DNA of 10,835 bases from Nitrospinota bacterium (GCA_015229165.1 JADGCD010000059.1:1-10835); one strand, 5' to 3'. Counted from the first letter of the stretch, positions 1 to 7,234 are shown. Program-made: numbers and translations. The notes: generated by a model from the sequence alone, not told the origin.

Positions 1-128
1 TCGGCGGCGGCGTCGCCCGGTTTCTTGTCCGGGTGACACTCCTTGGCCAGTTTCCGGTAGGCCTTCTTGATGGCGGCCTTGTCTGCGTCCCGGGGGACGC
101 CAAGGAGGGTGTAGTAGTCGTGGGGCAT
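1..128 (-). CDS. J-domain (DnaJ-type) co-chaperone, N-terminal part only
   Basis: The 42 visible residues begin MPHDYYTLLGVPRDADKAAI and continue through a helix II rich in Lys and Arg to an HPD tripeptide at residues 33-35. This is the J-domain signature that stimulates Hsp70 (DnaK) ATPase in the cytoplasm. The sequence after HPD (KKPGDAAA) resembles canonical DnaJ and CbpA. The gene leaves the window before any G/F-rich, zinc-finger or C-terminal substrate domain, so full DnaJ cannot be told from CbpA or a J-domain-only protein. The start is the ATG at 126-128. Only a purine-rich AGAGAGAG tract lies upstream, so the ribosome binding site is weak. It lies downstream of the FHA gene on the same strand across a 139-bp gap, so it could be read with that operon or from its own promoter. 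Confidence 0.9.
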   Translation of the reverse strand, partial: MPHDYYTLLGVPRDADKAAIKKAYRKLAKECHPDKKPGDAAA

Positions 129-267
129 GGTCTCTCTCTTGCCGGGCCCGGACATCGGGCTCTCTGTGATGATATGCGATGCGGGAGGGGACAAATCAAC
201 GTCCGCGCCGATTATTCGGCAGGGCGCTCACGTCGGGCGATAGCCGGGCGCTCCCGCGCACGGCTTG
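129..267. other. intergenic gap between FHA gene and J-domain gene
   Basis: This 139-bp gap separates two same-strand genes. It holds a small hairpin GCCGA-TTAT-TCGGC (207-220), a second one GCCCG-GACAT-CGGGC (146-160), and two direct copies of GGGCGCTC near 223 and 246. No run of T follows either hairpin on the minus strand, so neither is a convincing terminator. The candidate promoter is listed separately. Confidence 0.5.
169..199 (-). promoter_or_regulatory. possible sigma-70 promoter for the J-domain gene
   Basis: On the minus strand TTGATT (199-194) is followed after 19 bp by TATCAT (174-169), matching four of six and five of six positions of the -35 and -10 consensus. The spacer is 2 bp longer than ideal. 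It sits 40 bp before the J-domain start, in the only sizeable gap of the left gene cluster. Assigned by eye only. Confidence 0.3.
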
Positions 268-732
268 TCAGGGCAGGTAGACCGTAATTCGGGTCTCCCC
301 CACCACAATCACGTCGTTGTTGGCCAGCTTCACCGGCTCGTGGGGGATGATCGGAATCCCGTTGACCGTGGAGCCGTTGGTGGAGCCGTTGTCGAGAAAG
401 AAATAGGCGCCGGTCGGCTTGTCGAACAGGATCTTGGCGTGGCGCCGGGAGACCTGCTGGTCCGGGAGGGCGATATGGTTGTCCGGCTGGCGGATGTGGC
501 CGATGGACACCTCCCTTCCCTTGAGCGGGTACCGTTCCCACCCCTTCTCCATCTGGATTTGGAGGGCCGGTTCGAGCAGCCGGTCGGGGGCGGAGCCGAT
601 CAGCTCTTTCGGAATGGCCATGGTCATGTCGAACAGGTCGGGACCGGGAATATCCTCCCGCCGTTCGGTCCGGGCCGGTACCTTGTCGGGGTTCACTTCA
701 CCGCCGTTGTCGTTCTTTTCGGACTTTTCCAT
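268..732 (-). CDS. FHA-domain protein, soluble, 154 aa
   Basis: A forkhead-associated domain, a module that binds phosphothreonine peptides, fills roughly residues 68-152 after a charged, probably disordered N-terminus. Visible signatures are VSIGHI at 75-80, LPDQQVSRRHA at 89-99 (Ser95, Arg97, His98), and DNGSTNGSTVNG at 114-125. The usual Gly-Arg at the first loop is Gly78-His79, so one canonical phosphate-contacting arginine is replaced, though Arg81 is close by. The start chosen is the ATG at 730-732, because it lies 14 bp after the stop of the upstream FHA gene with AAGGG before it. The open frame continues upstream but overlaps that gene and codes for nothing recognisable. The protein has no signal peptide or membrane segment and is probably cytoplasmic, reading a Ser/Thr kinase signal. 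The kinase is not in this window. Confidence 0.85.
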   Translation of the reverse strand: MEKSEKNDNGGEVNPDKVPARTERREDIPGPDLFDMTMAIPKELIGSAPDRLLEPALQIQMEKGWERYPLKGREVSIGHIRQPDNHIALPDQQVSRRHAKILFDKPTGAYFFLDNGSTNGSTVNGIPIIPHEPVKLANNDVIVVGETRITVYLP

Positions 733-746
733 ATCGCTTGGCGCCC

Positions 747-1436
747 TTAGACCAGCAGGGTCATGCCGATCACCACCGCCGCCGCAAGGCCGGCCACCAC
801 GAAGACGATCCTGAGGGTGGGGTCTTTCTCCACCTGCAGGGCGTCGATGGAAAGGGGGGTGTCCCCCTGGTCGATGATCTGCCGTTTGATCCGGGAGAGG
901 AACGCCACCCGTTTGAGCTGGTGGCTCCCCATGGCGTCGTCGAGGGCGTCGTCGAACATCCGTTCGATCTCGGTGACCGTCAGCGCAAGCTCCGTGACCC
1001 GGGCCACCACCTCCGCGTCGCTGACGAAGGAGAAGTCCCCCTGGGCCAGATAGAGGGGGATATCCTTCGCCTTGCGGATCTCGGCAAGGGAGGGGACGCG
1101 GGCCATCTCCTGCGCGTCGCCGACGGTAAAGCGGAAGACCCCGACCATCAGTTCGTCCCCCTCGCCCAGCGGGGCGACGCCGTCGATCCGGACCCCGTTG
1201 ACGTAGACCCCGTTGGAGGAGGGGACGCCATCGACCCCGTCCTCGATCCGGACCCCGCCGGGGGTGACCACAATGAGGGCGTGCCGCTTGGAGACGGAGG
1301 TGTCGGGAAGATGGATTTCGCACGACGGCTCCCGACCGAGCGCCAGCCGCTCCCGGTCGAGGGGGAAAATCTTCCGTTCGCCCCGGGCGCTGAAGACGCC
1401 GAGGCAGAGGGTCTTTTGCTTTTCGGTCATGTCCAC
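747..1436 (-). CDS. FHA-domain protein with C-terminal membrane anchor, 229 aa
   Basis: Residues about 10-105 form an FHA domain with all hallmark residues: LGR at 33-35 (Arg35), SVSKRHA at 47-53 (Ser49, Arg51, His52), Asn75-Gly76 and VNG at 79-81. A linker of about 100 mostly helical, charged residues follows. Residues 209-229 are a hydrophobic helix (IVFVVAGLAAAVVIGMTLLV) that ends the protein, so it should be tail-anchored with the FHA domain in the cytoplasm. I place the start at the GTG at 1434-1436 because GGTGA lies 7 bp upstream; the ATG at 1428-1430 would be too far from it. It lies upstream of the soluble FHA gene by 14 bp and probably shares its transcript. It may recruit threonine-phosphorylated partners to the inner membrane. 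The partner is unknown. Confidence 0.88.
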   Translation of the reverse strand: MDMTEKQKTLCLGVFSARGERKIFPLDRERLALGREPSCEIHLPDTSVSKRHALIVVTPGGVRIEDGVDGVPSSNGVYVNGVRIDGVAPLGEGDELMVGVFRFTVGDAQEMARVPSLAEIRKAKDIPLYLAQGDFSFVSDAEVVARVTELALTVTEIERMFDDALDDAMGSHQLKRVAFLSRIKRQIIDQGDTPLSIDALQVEKDPTLRIVFVVAGLAAAVVIGMTLLV

Positions 1437-1509
1437 GGTTCGTTCACCACGTTCGGCCCGCTATCTTACACCCATCCGCCCTCCCCGGCTACCGGCGGCC
1501 GGGTCGGCG

Positions 1510-2259
1510 TCAACGGTGGCGGGTGACGCCCAGCCGGGGACAGACGTCAAGGAGGGGGCACTGGCCGCATTTGGGCGACACCGGATGGCAGAGGTTCTGC
1601 CCGAAGCTGACCAGCAGGTCGTTAAACTCGATCCAGTACCGTTTCGGCAACGTGGCCCGCAGGGCGGCCTCGGTGGCGTCGGGGTTTTTCGCCGAGACGT
1701 AGCCCCAGATACGGCAGATCCGGTGGACGTGGGTGTCGACACAGATCCCCGGCTTGTTGAACCCGAGGGTCACCACCAGGTTGGCGGTCTTGCGCCCCAC
1801 CCCCGGCAGGGCCGTCAGTTGGTCGATCTCGTCGGGAACCGCCCCGCCATGCTCCGCCACCAGCAGGCGGCAGACCTCTTTGACCGTCCGGGCCTTGGTC
1901 CGGTAAAACCCCACCGGATAGATCAGCGACTCGATGCTCTCCACCGGAAGGACGGCGATCCCCTCCGGCGTGTCGGCCACGGCGAAGAGCCGCGCCGAAG
2001 CGGCCGCCGTCTGTTCGTCCCGGGTCCGTAACGACAACAGGCAGGAGACCAACACCCGGAAGGCAGGGCGGACGTTGGCCCGGCTGTACATGGTCACCGC
2101 CGGGACTTTCCACTTCCCGACCCACCGGCGCAACGTCCGGACGGCATGGCCGATGTCGAACGGCCTTTCGACCGTTTTCGATCTCCCGACCGGCGTCTGC
2201 GCCGCCGTGGTCTTGCGCTTTCCTTTCGACCCCGGAGGCGGCTGGAGAGGGAGGCTCAC
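1510..2259 (-). CDS. nth: endonuclease III (DNA glycosylase/AP lyase)
   Basis: A base-excision repair enzyme that removes oxidised pyrimidines and cleaves the abasic site. In the 249-residue protein the helix-hairpin-helix LPGVGRKTANLV carries catalytic Lys157, and VDTHVHRI carries catalytic Asp175. Four cysteines spaced C-X6-C-X2-C-X5-C (224, 231, 234, 240) form the C-terminal [4Fe-4S] cluster motif. The segment LLSLRTRD replaces the E. coli LLSAQATD, a variation known in the wider Nth family. The start is set at the GTG at 2257-2259 because it overlaps the stop of the upstream gene as GTGA, a usual translational-coupling arrangement; the open frame extends 18 codons further but inside that gene. 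The protein is longer than E. coli Nth (211 aa) because of a basic N-terminal extension of about 40 residues. The true start could lie further inside. Confidence 0.93.
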   Translation of the reverse strand: MSLPLQPPPGSKGKRKTTAAQTPVGRSKTVERPFDIGHAVRTLRRWVGKWKVPAVTMYSRANVRPAFRVLVSCLLSLRTRDEQTAAASARLFAVADTPEGIAVLPVESIESLIYPVGFYRTKARTVKEVCRLLVAEHGGAVPDEIDQLTALPGVGRKTANLVVTLGFNKPGICVDTHVHRICRIWGYVSAKNPDATEAALRATLPKRYWIEFNDLLVSFGQNLCHPVSPKCGQCPLLDVCPRLGVTRHR

Positions 2260-2966
2260 TTCTTCGCCGCAGACCGGTCGGAGAGGAGGCGGGAGAGATG
2301 CGCCTTTTCCCACCGAAGCGCCTCCTCATATCCTTCGAAAAGCCGCTCCGCCACCCGAAACCGTCGGTCGTGGACCAGCCGGGGGCGGACCCCGGGAGGG
2401 GTGGTCTGGGCCTGCTGCCGATGAAGCAGTTCGTGGAAGACCACCATCTCCAGATAGACCGGGGGCACGTAGGGGGCGTCGAGCGCCGGGTGGATGGTCA
2501 CCAGATCGTCGTCGGGCCGGTAGGAGCCGAGCTGGATGGTCCGCTTCCCCGCCCGCCGACGGAGCGCCGACGGACGGCGTCCCCAGGTGATGGAGACCGG
2601 ACGCATCTGCGGGAAGAAGCGGGCGAGCACCCGCCCCACCACTTCGGACAGGTCGAAATGCTCTCCCGCCGGACGGGCTTTCAGCCGGGCCTGCCGTATG
2701 AGCGACGCCGGAGGGAGCTGCCGGTCGGCGAAGGCCCGGACCGACGACGGCAGGCGGGGGATCTCGCCGGTCAGATAGGCGGCCAAGGCGTCGAGGGTCT
2801 CCCGGTCCGCCAGGGCGAAATAGCGGGCGAGCCGAAGCTCCCCCACCCCGTCGGGGCGGCGCCGGTAACTGAACAGCGCCCGACGGTTGTCGGTCAGGGT
2901 CAGCTTCAACGGTTGGGGCAACCGCTCCCGCAGGAACCGGGCCAGCCCCTCTTCCAGTAGATCCAT
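2256..2966 (-). CDS. SprT-like zinc metalloprotease, 236 aa
   Basis: The C-terminal half carries a gluzincin-type zinc site: VVFHELLHR with His178, Glu179 and His182, followed 17 residues later by His199 in VHDRRF, the layout of SprT-like proteases. The N-terminal 100 residues (Arg-rich, FSYRRRP, ADRQLP) match no domain I recognise. No signal peptide is seen, so it should be cytoplasmic. The start is the ATG at 2964-2966, preceded by GAGGAG with a short 2-nt spacer. GTG at 3045-3047 and ATG at 3021-3023 are in frame but lack a ribosome binding site. It overlaps nth by 4 bp and heads the left operon. SprT/Spartan proteins elsewhere cut DNA-protein crosslinks, which would suit a repair partner, but that role is inference. 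A YgjP-type metallohydrolase is the main alternative; its third histidine usually lies closer. Confidence 0.75.
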   Translation of the reverse strand: MDLLEEGLARFLRERLPQPLKLTLTDNRRALFSYRRRPDGVGELRLARYFALADRETLDALAAYLTGEIPRLPSSVRAFADRQLPPASLIRQARLKARPAGEHFDLSEVVGRVLARFFPQMRPVSITWGRRPSALRRRAGKRTIQLGSYRPDDDLVTIHPALDAPYVPPVYLEMVVFHELLHRQQAQTTPPGVRPRLVHDRRFRVAERLFEGYEEALRWEKAHLSRLLSDRSAAKK

Positions 2967-3063
2967 CGCTCCTCGTCCGGACGCCCGGCCGGTGGATAAA
3001 GGTTTCGGCGACGTCCGGTTCATACTATCATCGTGGATACCGATCACCTATGGCGATCTCCCC
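2967..3063. promoter_or_regulatory. divergent promoter region
   Basis: These 97 bp separate the protease/nth/FHA operon (left) from the TPR-cyclase pair (right), so both promoters should lie here or just inside the genes. An AT-richer patch around 3019-3030 (TTCATACTATCATC) offers four-of-six -10 matches on either strand, but I find no good -35 partner. The right-hand gene has no clear Shine-Dalgarno sequence before its ATG at 3064. Confidence 0.4.
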
Positions 3064-5076
3064 ATGGCAGACACATTAAGCGACGCAAAGGCCTACTTCG
3101 AGCGGGGCATCGAGCATTACAAGGCAGGCGACCACAACGCCGCCATCGCCGACTTCACCGAGGCGATCCGTCTCGACCCGCGCCACGCCCCGGCCTACAA
3201 CAACCGGGGCTCGGCCCAGTCGGCCCTGGGGTTGAAGGAGCAGGCCATCGAAGACTTCAACCGGGCCATCGAAATCGAGCCCGACTACGCCGTGGCCTAC
3301 AACAACCGGGGAAACGCCTTCGACGCCCTCGGGAAGAAAGAAGAGGCCATCCGCAACTACGACGCCGCCATCGCCATCGACGGCAATTACGCCAACGCCT
3401 ACAACAACCGGGGGAACGCCCGCTTCTCGCTGGGGCAGTTCGACGAGGCGATCCGCGACTACGACAAGGCGGCCCGGCTCGACCCGAAGAACCCCACCAT
3501 CTACCACAACCGGGGTTCGGCCAAGGGATCGCTGGGGCAGAAGGAGGAGGCCATCGCCGACTACGACGAGGCGATCCGGCTCAACCCCCGCTTCGCCCGG
3601 GCGTACAACAACCGGGCCAAGGCCAAGGACGACCGGGGAAAACGGGAGGAGGCGGAGCGGGACTACAGCCTGGCCATCCGGTTCAACCCCCGCTATGCGC
3701 TGGCCTATTACAACCGGGCGGGGGTCCGGTTCCTCATGGGGCGCCTCAAGGAGGCCATGGACGACCTGGACCAGGCGCTGGTCATCGACCCCAAGTTCTC
3801 GCTGGCCTACAACAACCGGGGGAACATCAAGGAGACCCTGGGGGACAAGCTGGGCTCGCTGGAGGACTACGAGCAGGCCATCAAGTTCAACCCCGACTTC
3901 GCCGAGGCCTACTACAACCGGGGGAACACCAAGTACGACCTGGGGGACCATGTCGGCGCCGTGGCCGACTATGACCGGGCGATCACCATCGAGCCGAAGC
4001 TGACGGTGGCCTACTACAACCGGGGCAACGCCAAGGCGGCCATGAAACACCGGGAGGAGGCCATCGGCGACTACTCCCACACCATCAAGTTCGACCCGAA
4101 CCACGCCCCGGCCTACAACAACCGGGGGAACATGAAACTGGGGCTGGAGCGCCAGCGGGACGCCACCATCGATTTCGACGAGGCGATCCGGCTGGCCCCC
4201 AGCTACGCCGTGGCCTACCACAACCGGGCCCGGGCCCGGTTCGCCATGGGGCTGGCCGAAGAGGCGGTCCGCGACTACGAGGAGTTCATCCGGCTGGCCG
4301 ACCCGTCGTTCGCCCACGCGGTGGAGCGGGACAAATCGTTCCTGGAGGAGTACCGGGCGGCGCTGGCGTCGGGAAGCGACCTCTCCAAACTGGAGGCCCC
4401 CGGCGAAATCCACGCCGCCCCCGCCAGCCGGACGCCGGCGTCGCTGTTCAAGGACACCAAAAACGAGGCGGCCCTGTTCCTCGACATGGTCAACTCCACC
4501 GAGATCATGAACGTCTACGGGGCGTTCCACTTCTTCTCGCTGTTCAAGTTCATCGAGGACACGTTCAACGACAAGGCCCGGGGGCGCGGCTGCTCCTACC
4601 GCAAGGGGCTGGGAGACGGTTTCATGGCCATCTTCGACAGCCCCGCCCAGGCCACCGCCGCGGCGGTGGAGATTCTGGACGAGCTGGCCCGCTACAACAA
4701 GACCGCCTACGAGAAGTACCGGTTCCACATCCGCATCGGCATCGACTTCGGCGAGACCAAGGTGGTCCACGACAACGACCGGATCGGCATCCCGGTGACG
4801 GCCGCCGCCCGGCTGGAGAAGATCGGCCCCGAAGCCTTCACCCTGCTCAAGATCAAGCCGGAGGACTATCCGATGAAGGATCGGCTGCTGATCACCTACG
4901 CCGTCTACAAGTCGATCGCCGACGATCCGGCCTTCGTCACCCGCGAACTGGGATGGGCGGAGTTAAAAGGGCTCGGCGGCCAGCGGTACGACATCTTCCT
5001 GGTCGACTGGAAGAAGAGCCGCTCCGCCAGCGAGCCGTTCCCCCACCACCCGGGCGAGGCCGAGGCGCTGGCCTGA
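3064..5076 (+). CDS. TPR-repeat protein with class III cyclase-like domain (first of pair), 670 aa
   Basis: Residues 8-416 are twelve 34-residue tetratricopeptide repeats of the form AYNNRGNA..LG..EEAI.DYD.AI.LDP, a protein-binding superhelix. After a linker (417-465), residues about 466-640 form a class III adenylate/guanylate cyclase-like domain. It shows FLDMVNST with metal-ligand Asp474, RKGLGDGF with purine-selecting Lys514 and metal-ligand Asp518, IRIGIDFGET, then Asp572, Thr579 and Arg583 in DRIGIPVTAAAR, and ELGWAELKGL near the end. Thr579 replaces the Asn that normally stabilises the transition state, so activity may be reduced or absent. The retained Lys/Asp pair points to ATP rather than GTP. 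No signal peptide or membrane helix is visible. The frame is open upstream to 2887 without a usable start; ATG 3064 is the only sensible one, though no Shine-Dalgarno is evident. The next paralogue follows after 9 bp. Confidence 0.88.
   Translation: MADTLSDAKAYFERGIEHYKAGDHNAAIADFTEAIRLDPRHAPAYNNRGSAQSALGLKEQAIEDFNRAIEIEPDYAVAYNNRGNAFDALGKKEEAIRNYDAAIAIDGNYANAYNNRGNARFSLGQFDEAIRDYDKAARLDPKNPTIYHNRGSAKGSLGQKEEAIADYDEAIRLNPRFARAYNNRAKAKDDRGKREEAERDYSLAIRFNPRYALAYYNRAGVRFLMGRLKEAMDDLDQALVIDPKFSLAYNNRGNIKETLGDKLGSLEDYEQAIKFNPDFAEAYYNRGNTKYDLGDHVGAVADYDRAITIEPKLTVAYYNRGNAKAAMKHREEAIGDYSHTIKFDPNHAPAYNNRGNMKLGLERQRDATIDFDEAIRLAPSYAVAYHNRARARFAMGLAEEAVRDYEEFIRLADPSFAHAVERDKSFLEEYRAALASGSDLSKLEAPGEIHAAPASRTPASLFKDTKNEAALFLDMVNSTEIMNVYGAFHFFSLFKFIEDTFNDKARGRGCSYRKGLGDGFMAIFDSPAQATAAAVEILDELARYNKTAYEKYRFHIRIGIDFGETKVVHDNDRIGIPVTAAARLEKIGPEAFTLLKIKPEDYPMKDRLLITYAVYKSIADDPAFVTRELGWAELKGLGGQRYDIFLVDWKKSRSASEPFPHHPGEAEALA
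3085..4311 (+). repeat. 102-bp tandem array encoding twelve TPR units
   Basis: Twelve units of 34 codons follow each other with almost no length variation; the last has 35 codons. The best-conserved DNA stretch is TACAACAACCGGGGNAACGC at each repeat start, giving a strict 102-bp period. Units 1, 6 and 12 deviate most from the consensus. Confidence 0.9.
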
Positions 5077-5085
5077 GGAGTTCCC

Positions 5086-7086
5086 ATGGCCGAAAACGAC
5101 ACCACCCAGTCCCCGTTCGACGACGGGGTCTCCCTCTACAAACGGGGGGAGTACGAAAAGGCCATCGACGCCTTCGACCTGGCGATCGCCATCGCCCCGC
5201 GCCACGCCGCCGCCTACAACAACCGGGGCTCGGCCCGCTCGGCGCTGGGGAAAAAGGACGAGGCCATCGTCGATTTCGACGCCGCCGTCCGGCTCGAACC
5301 CGACTACGCTGTCGCCTACAACAACCGGGGGAACGCTCTCGACGCGCTGGGACGGCGGACCGAGGCCATCGCCGACTACGACGAGGCGATCCGGCTCGAC
5401 CCGGAATACGCCCTGGCCTACAACAACCGGGGGAACGCCAAGGCGGCCCTGGGCTATCTGCCGCAGGCGATCATGGACTACGACCGGTCCCTCGAACTCG
5501 ATCCCCGCAGCGCCGCCGCGTGGCACAACCGGGGGACCGCCAAATCGGCGCTGGGCAGGAAGGCCGAGGCGGTGGAGGATTACACCGCCGCCCTGAAGAT
5601 CGACCCCGCCTTCGCACGGGCACGGAACAACCGGGGGAACGCTTTGGAGGAGATGGGGCGCCTCGACGAGGCCATCGCCGACTACGACGCCGCCATCGCA
5701 TCCCATCCCGGCTATGCGCTGGCCCACTACAACCGGGGGAACGCCCGCTACGCCGCCGGTCGCCCGCAGGAGGCGCTGGAGGATTACGACACCGCGCTGG
5801 AGCTGGACGCCACCTCCCCGTTGGCATGGAACAACCGGGGGAACGTGAAGATGGCGCTTGGCATGAAGGAGGAGGCGCTGGACGACTACGGCGCCGCCAT
5901 CCACGCCGACCCGACCTACGCCGACGCCTACTACAACCGGGGGAACGCCTACGCCGCGCTGGGCCGCCACGAGGAGGCCATCGGCGACTACACCCGGGCC
6001 GTGGCGCGCAACCCCCGGCTGGCGGCGGCGTTCTACAACCGGGCCAACACCCGCGCCGCCATGGGGGACCGGACCCGGGCCATCCACGACTACTCCGCCG
6101 CCATCGCGCTTGACGCCAACCACGCCTACGCCTTCAACAACCGGGGCGCCATGAAATCGGCCGCCGGGGACAAGAAAGGCGCCGTGGCCGACTACACCAA
6201 GGCGATCCTGCTGATGCCCGGCTACGCTCCGGCCTACCACAACCGGGGGCTGGCCCGCCACGCGCTGACGCAGGAGGCGGAGGCCATCGCCGACTTCGAG
6301 ACCTTCAACCGCCTCGCCGGGGAAGGGTTCACGAAGATGGTTCGGGGGAACGCCAGCTTCATCGAAAGCTACCGGAAAGCGGTGGCCGAGAACCGCCCCA
6401 CCGCCGACATTCTCCCGCCGGACGAGAGCCTCACCGCCGCATCGACCGCCGCGCTCCCGTCGGCGGTTTTCCGGGAGACCCGCAGCGAGGCGGTGATGTA
6501 CGTCGATATGGCCGGGTCGGCGGAGATCATGAAAGAGTACGGGGCGTTCCACATCTTCTCCCTGTTCAAAACGCTCGAAGAGGTCTTCCTCGTCAAGGCC
6601 AAGGGGAAGGGATGCCTCTTCTCCAAGGGGCTGGGGGACGGCTATCTGGCGGTGTTCGAGACGGCGGCCAACGCCGTCGTCACCGCCGTGGAGACCATGG
6701 CCGCGCTGGACGAGCAGAACCGGAGCGCCGTGAAGGGGGGGCGGATTGACCTCAGGGTCGGCATCGACTTCGGCGAGACGAAAGTGGGCGAGGCCGGAGA
6801 GCGCAGCGGCCCCCCCGTGGTCGCGGCGGGGCGGATGCAGGGGCTGCCGTTCGATGCCCTGTCGGAGGTGAAGCTTGACGAATCGGCCTTCCCGGAGCGG
6901 AACCTGATCTTCGTCTCCTACATCGTCTACAACAGCGTGAAGGAGAACCCGCTGATCGCCAGCCGCGAGCTCGGCTGGGCGGAGCTGGACGGCCTCTCGG
7001 GGCGCCGGTACAACCTCTACGCCATCGACTGGGAAGACTCCATGCGCCGCATCGAAGCGGAACGGAACGCACGGGTGCGGGGGTAA
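5086..7086 (+). CDS. TPR-repeat protein with degenerate class III cyclase-like domain (second of pair), 666 aa
   Basis: This paralogue of the preceding gene has the same architecture: twelve TPR units (residues 7-415), a linker, and a cyclase-like domain (about 466-640). The metal aspartates (Asp474 in YVDMAGS, Asp518 in SKGLGDGY), the purine-site Lys514 and Arg583 are kept. The purine-site Asp is Glu572 and the catalytic Asn is Val579, so by family rules it should be a poor or inactive cyclase alone. It could act as a regulatory subunit or as one half of a heterodimer with the first protein. The ATG at 5086 is preceded by GAGGAG (5075-5080), which overlaps the stop codon of the first gene; this marks co-transcription and probably coupled translation. 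The protein ends in a charged tail (RRIEAERNARVRG). It has no signal peptide or membrane segment. Confidence 0.88.
   Translation: MAENDTTQSPFDDGVSLYKRGEYEKAIDAFDLAIAIAPRHAAAYNNRGSARSALGKKDEAIVDFDAAVRLEPDYAVAYNNRGNALDALGRRTEAIADYDEAIRLDPEYALAYNNRGNAKAALGYLPQAIMDYDRSLELDPRSAAAWHNRGTAKSALGRKAEAVEDYTAALKIDPAFARARNNRGNALEEMGRLDEAIADYDAAIASHPGYALAHYNRGNARYAAGRPQEALEDYDTALELDATSPLAWNNRGNVKMALGMKEEALDDYGAAIHADPTYADAYYNRGNAYAALGRHEEAIGDYTRAVARNPRLAAAFYNRANTRAAMGDRTRAIHDYSAAIALDANHAYAFNNRGAMKSAAGDKKGAVADYTKAILLMPGYAPAYHNRGLARHALTQEAEAIADFETFNRLAGEGFTKMVRGNASFIESYRKAVAENRPTADILPPDESLTAASTAALPSAVFRETRSEAVMYVDMAGSAEIMKEYGAFHIFSLFKTLEEVFLVKAKGKGCLFSKGLGDGYLAVFETAANAVVTAVETMAALDEQNRSAVKGGRIDLRVGIDFGETKVGEAGERSGPPVVAAGRMQGLPFDALSEVKLDESAFPERNLIFVSYIVYNSVKENPLIASRELGWAELDGLSGRRYNLYAIDWEDSMRRIEAERNARVRG
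5104..6330 (+). repeat. 102-bp tandem array encoding twelve TPR units (second copy)
   Basis: The array has the same 102-bp period and unit number as the one in the upstream gene, with AACAACCGGGGGAACGC recurring in most units. Units 5, 6, 7 and 8 vary the opening aromatic position (AWHN, ARNN, AHYN, AWNN). Together the two arrays place about 24 related units within 3.3 kb. Confidence 0.9.
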
Positions 7087-7126
7087 CCCCTCTCTTCAGG
7101 GGCGCATGACCCAAGAGGTCACCCCT
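7087..7126 (+). other. competing hairpins after the second TPR-cyclase gene
   Basis: Directly after the stop, CCCCT (7087-7091) can pair with AGGGG (7098-7102). The same AGGGG can instead join TGACC (7107-7111) in a longer stem with GGTCA-CCCCT (7117-7126), leaving a 4-nt bulge. The two folds exclude each other. No T-run follows, so a simple intrinsic terminator is not supported. It may be a 3'-end structure or an mRNA-stability element. Confidence 0.4.
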
Positions 7127-7234
7127 CCCGCCCGCTCCTCTCCTACCTACAAAAGCCCCACACTTTAGCGTCGTTCCCGCCAAATTCCGCATTGACGTCA
7201 GTCTGTTTTTTTTACGATAGGGCATCGCTTTTTC
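7127..7234. other. convergent intergenic spacer
   Basis: The left side is C-rich; it then holds an 8-bp palindrome TGACGTCA (7193-7200) and a run of eight T (7206-7213). The T-run has no stable stem just upstream on the plus strand. TACGATA (7213-7219) is partly complementary to the outer end of the long palindrome that follows. No coding sequence is seen. Confidence 0.4.

Noticed and set aside
268..1323. Extended 351-codon reading of the soluble FHA gene
   Set aside because: The first 197 codons overlap the tail-anchored FHA gene in another frame and are Arg/Gly-rich without domain features; only the part from 732 carries the FHA domain.
3076..4770. 564-codon open frame on the minus strand across the first TPR-cyclase gene
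   Set aside because: It is a repetitive Val/Gly/Pro-rich shadow of the TPR array; the 102-bp periodicity and GC-rich codons keep this frame open. The plus strand encodes clear TPR and cyclase motifs.
3085..6330. Regular 102-bp repeats considered as a CRISPR or satellite array
   Set aside because: The repeats are in-frame codons for TPR units with no conserved repeat/spacer boundary.
4963..6552. 529-codon open frame on the minus strand across the second TPR-cyclase gene
   Set aside because: Same cause as in the first gene: low-complexity antisense of the TPR repeats with no recognisable domain.
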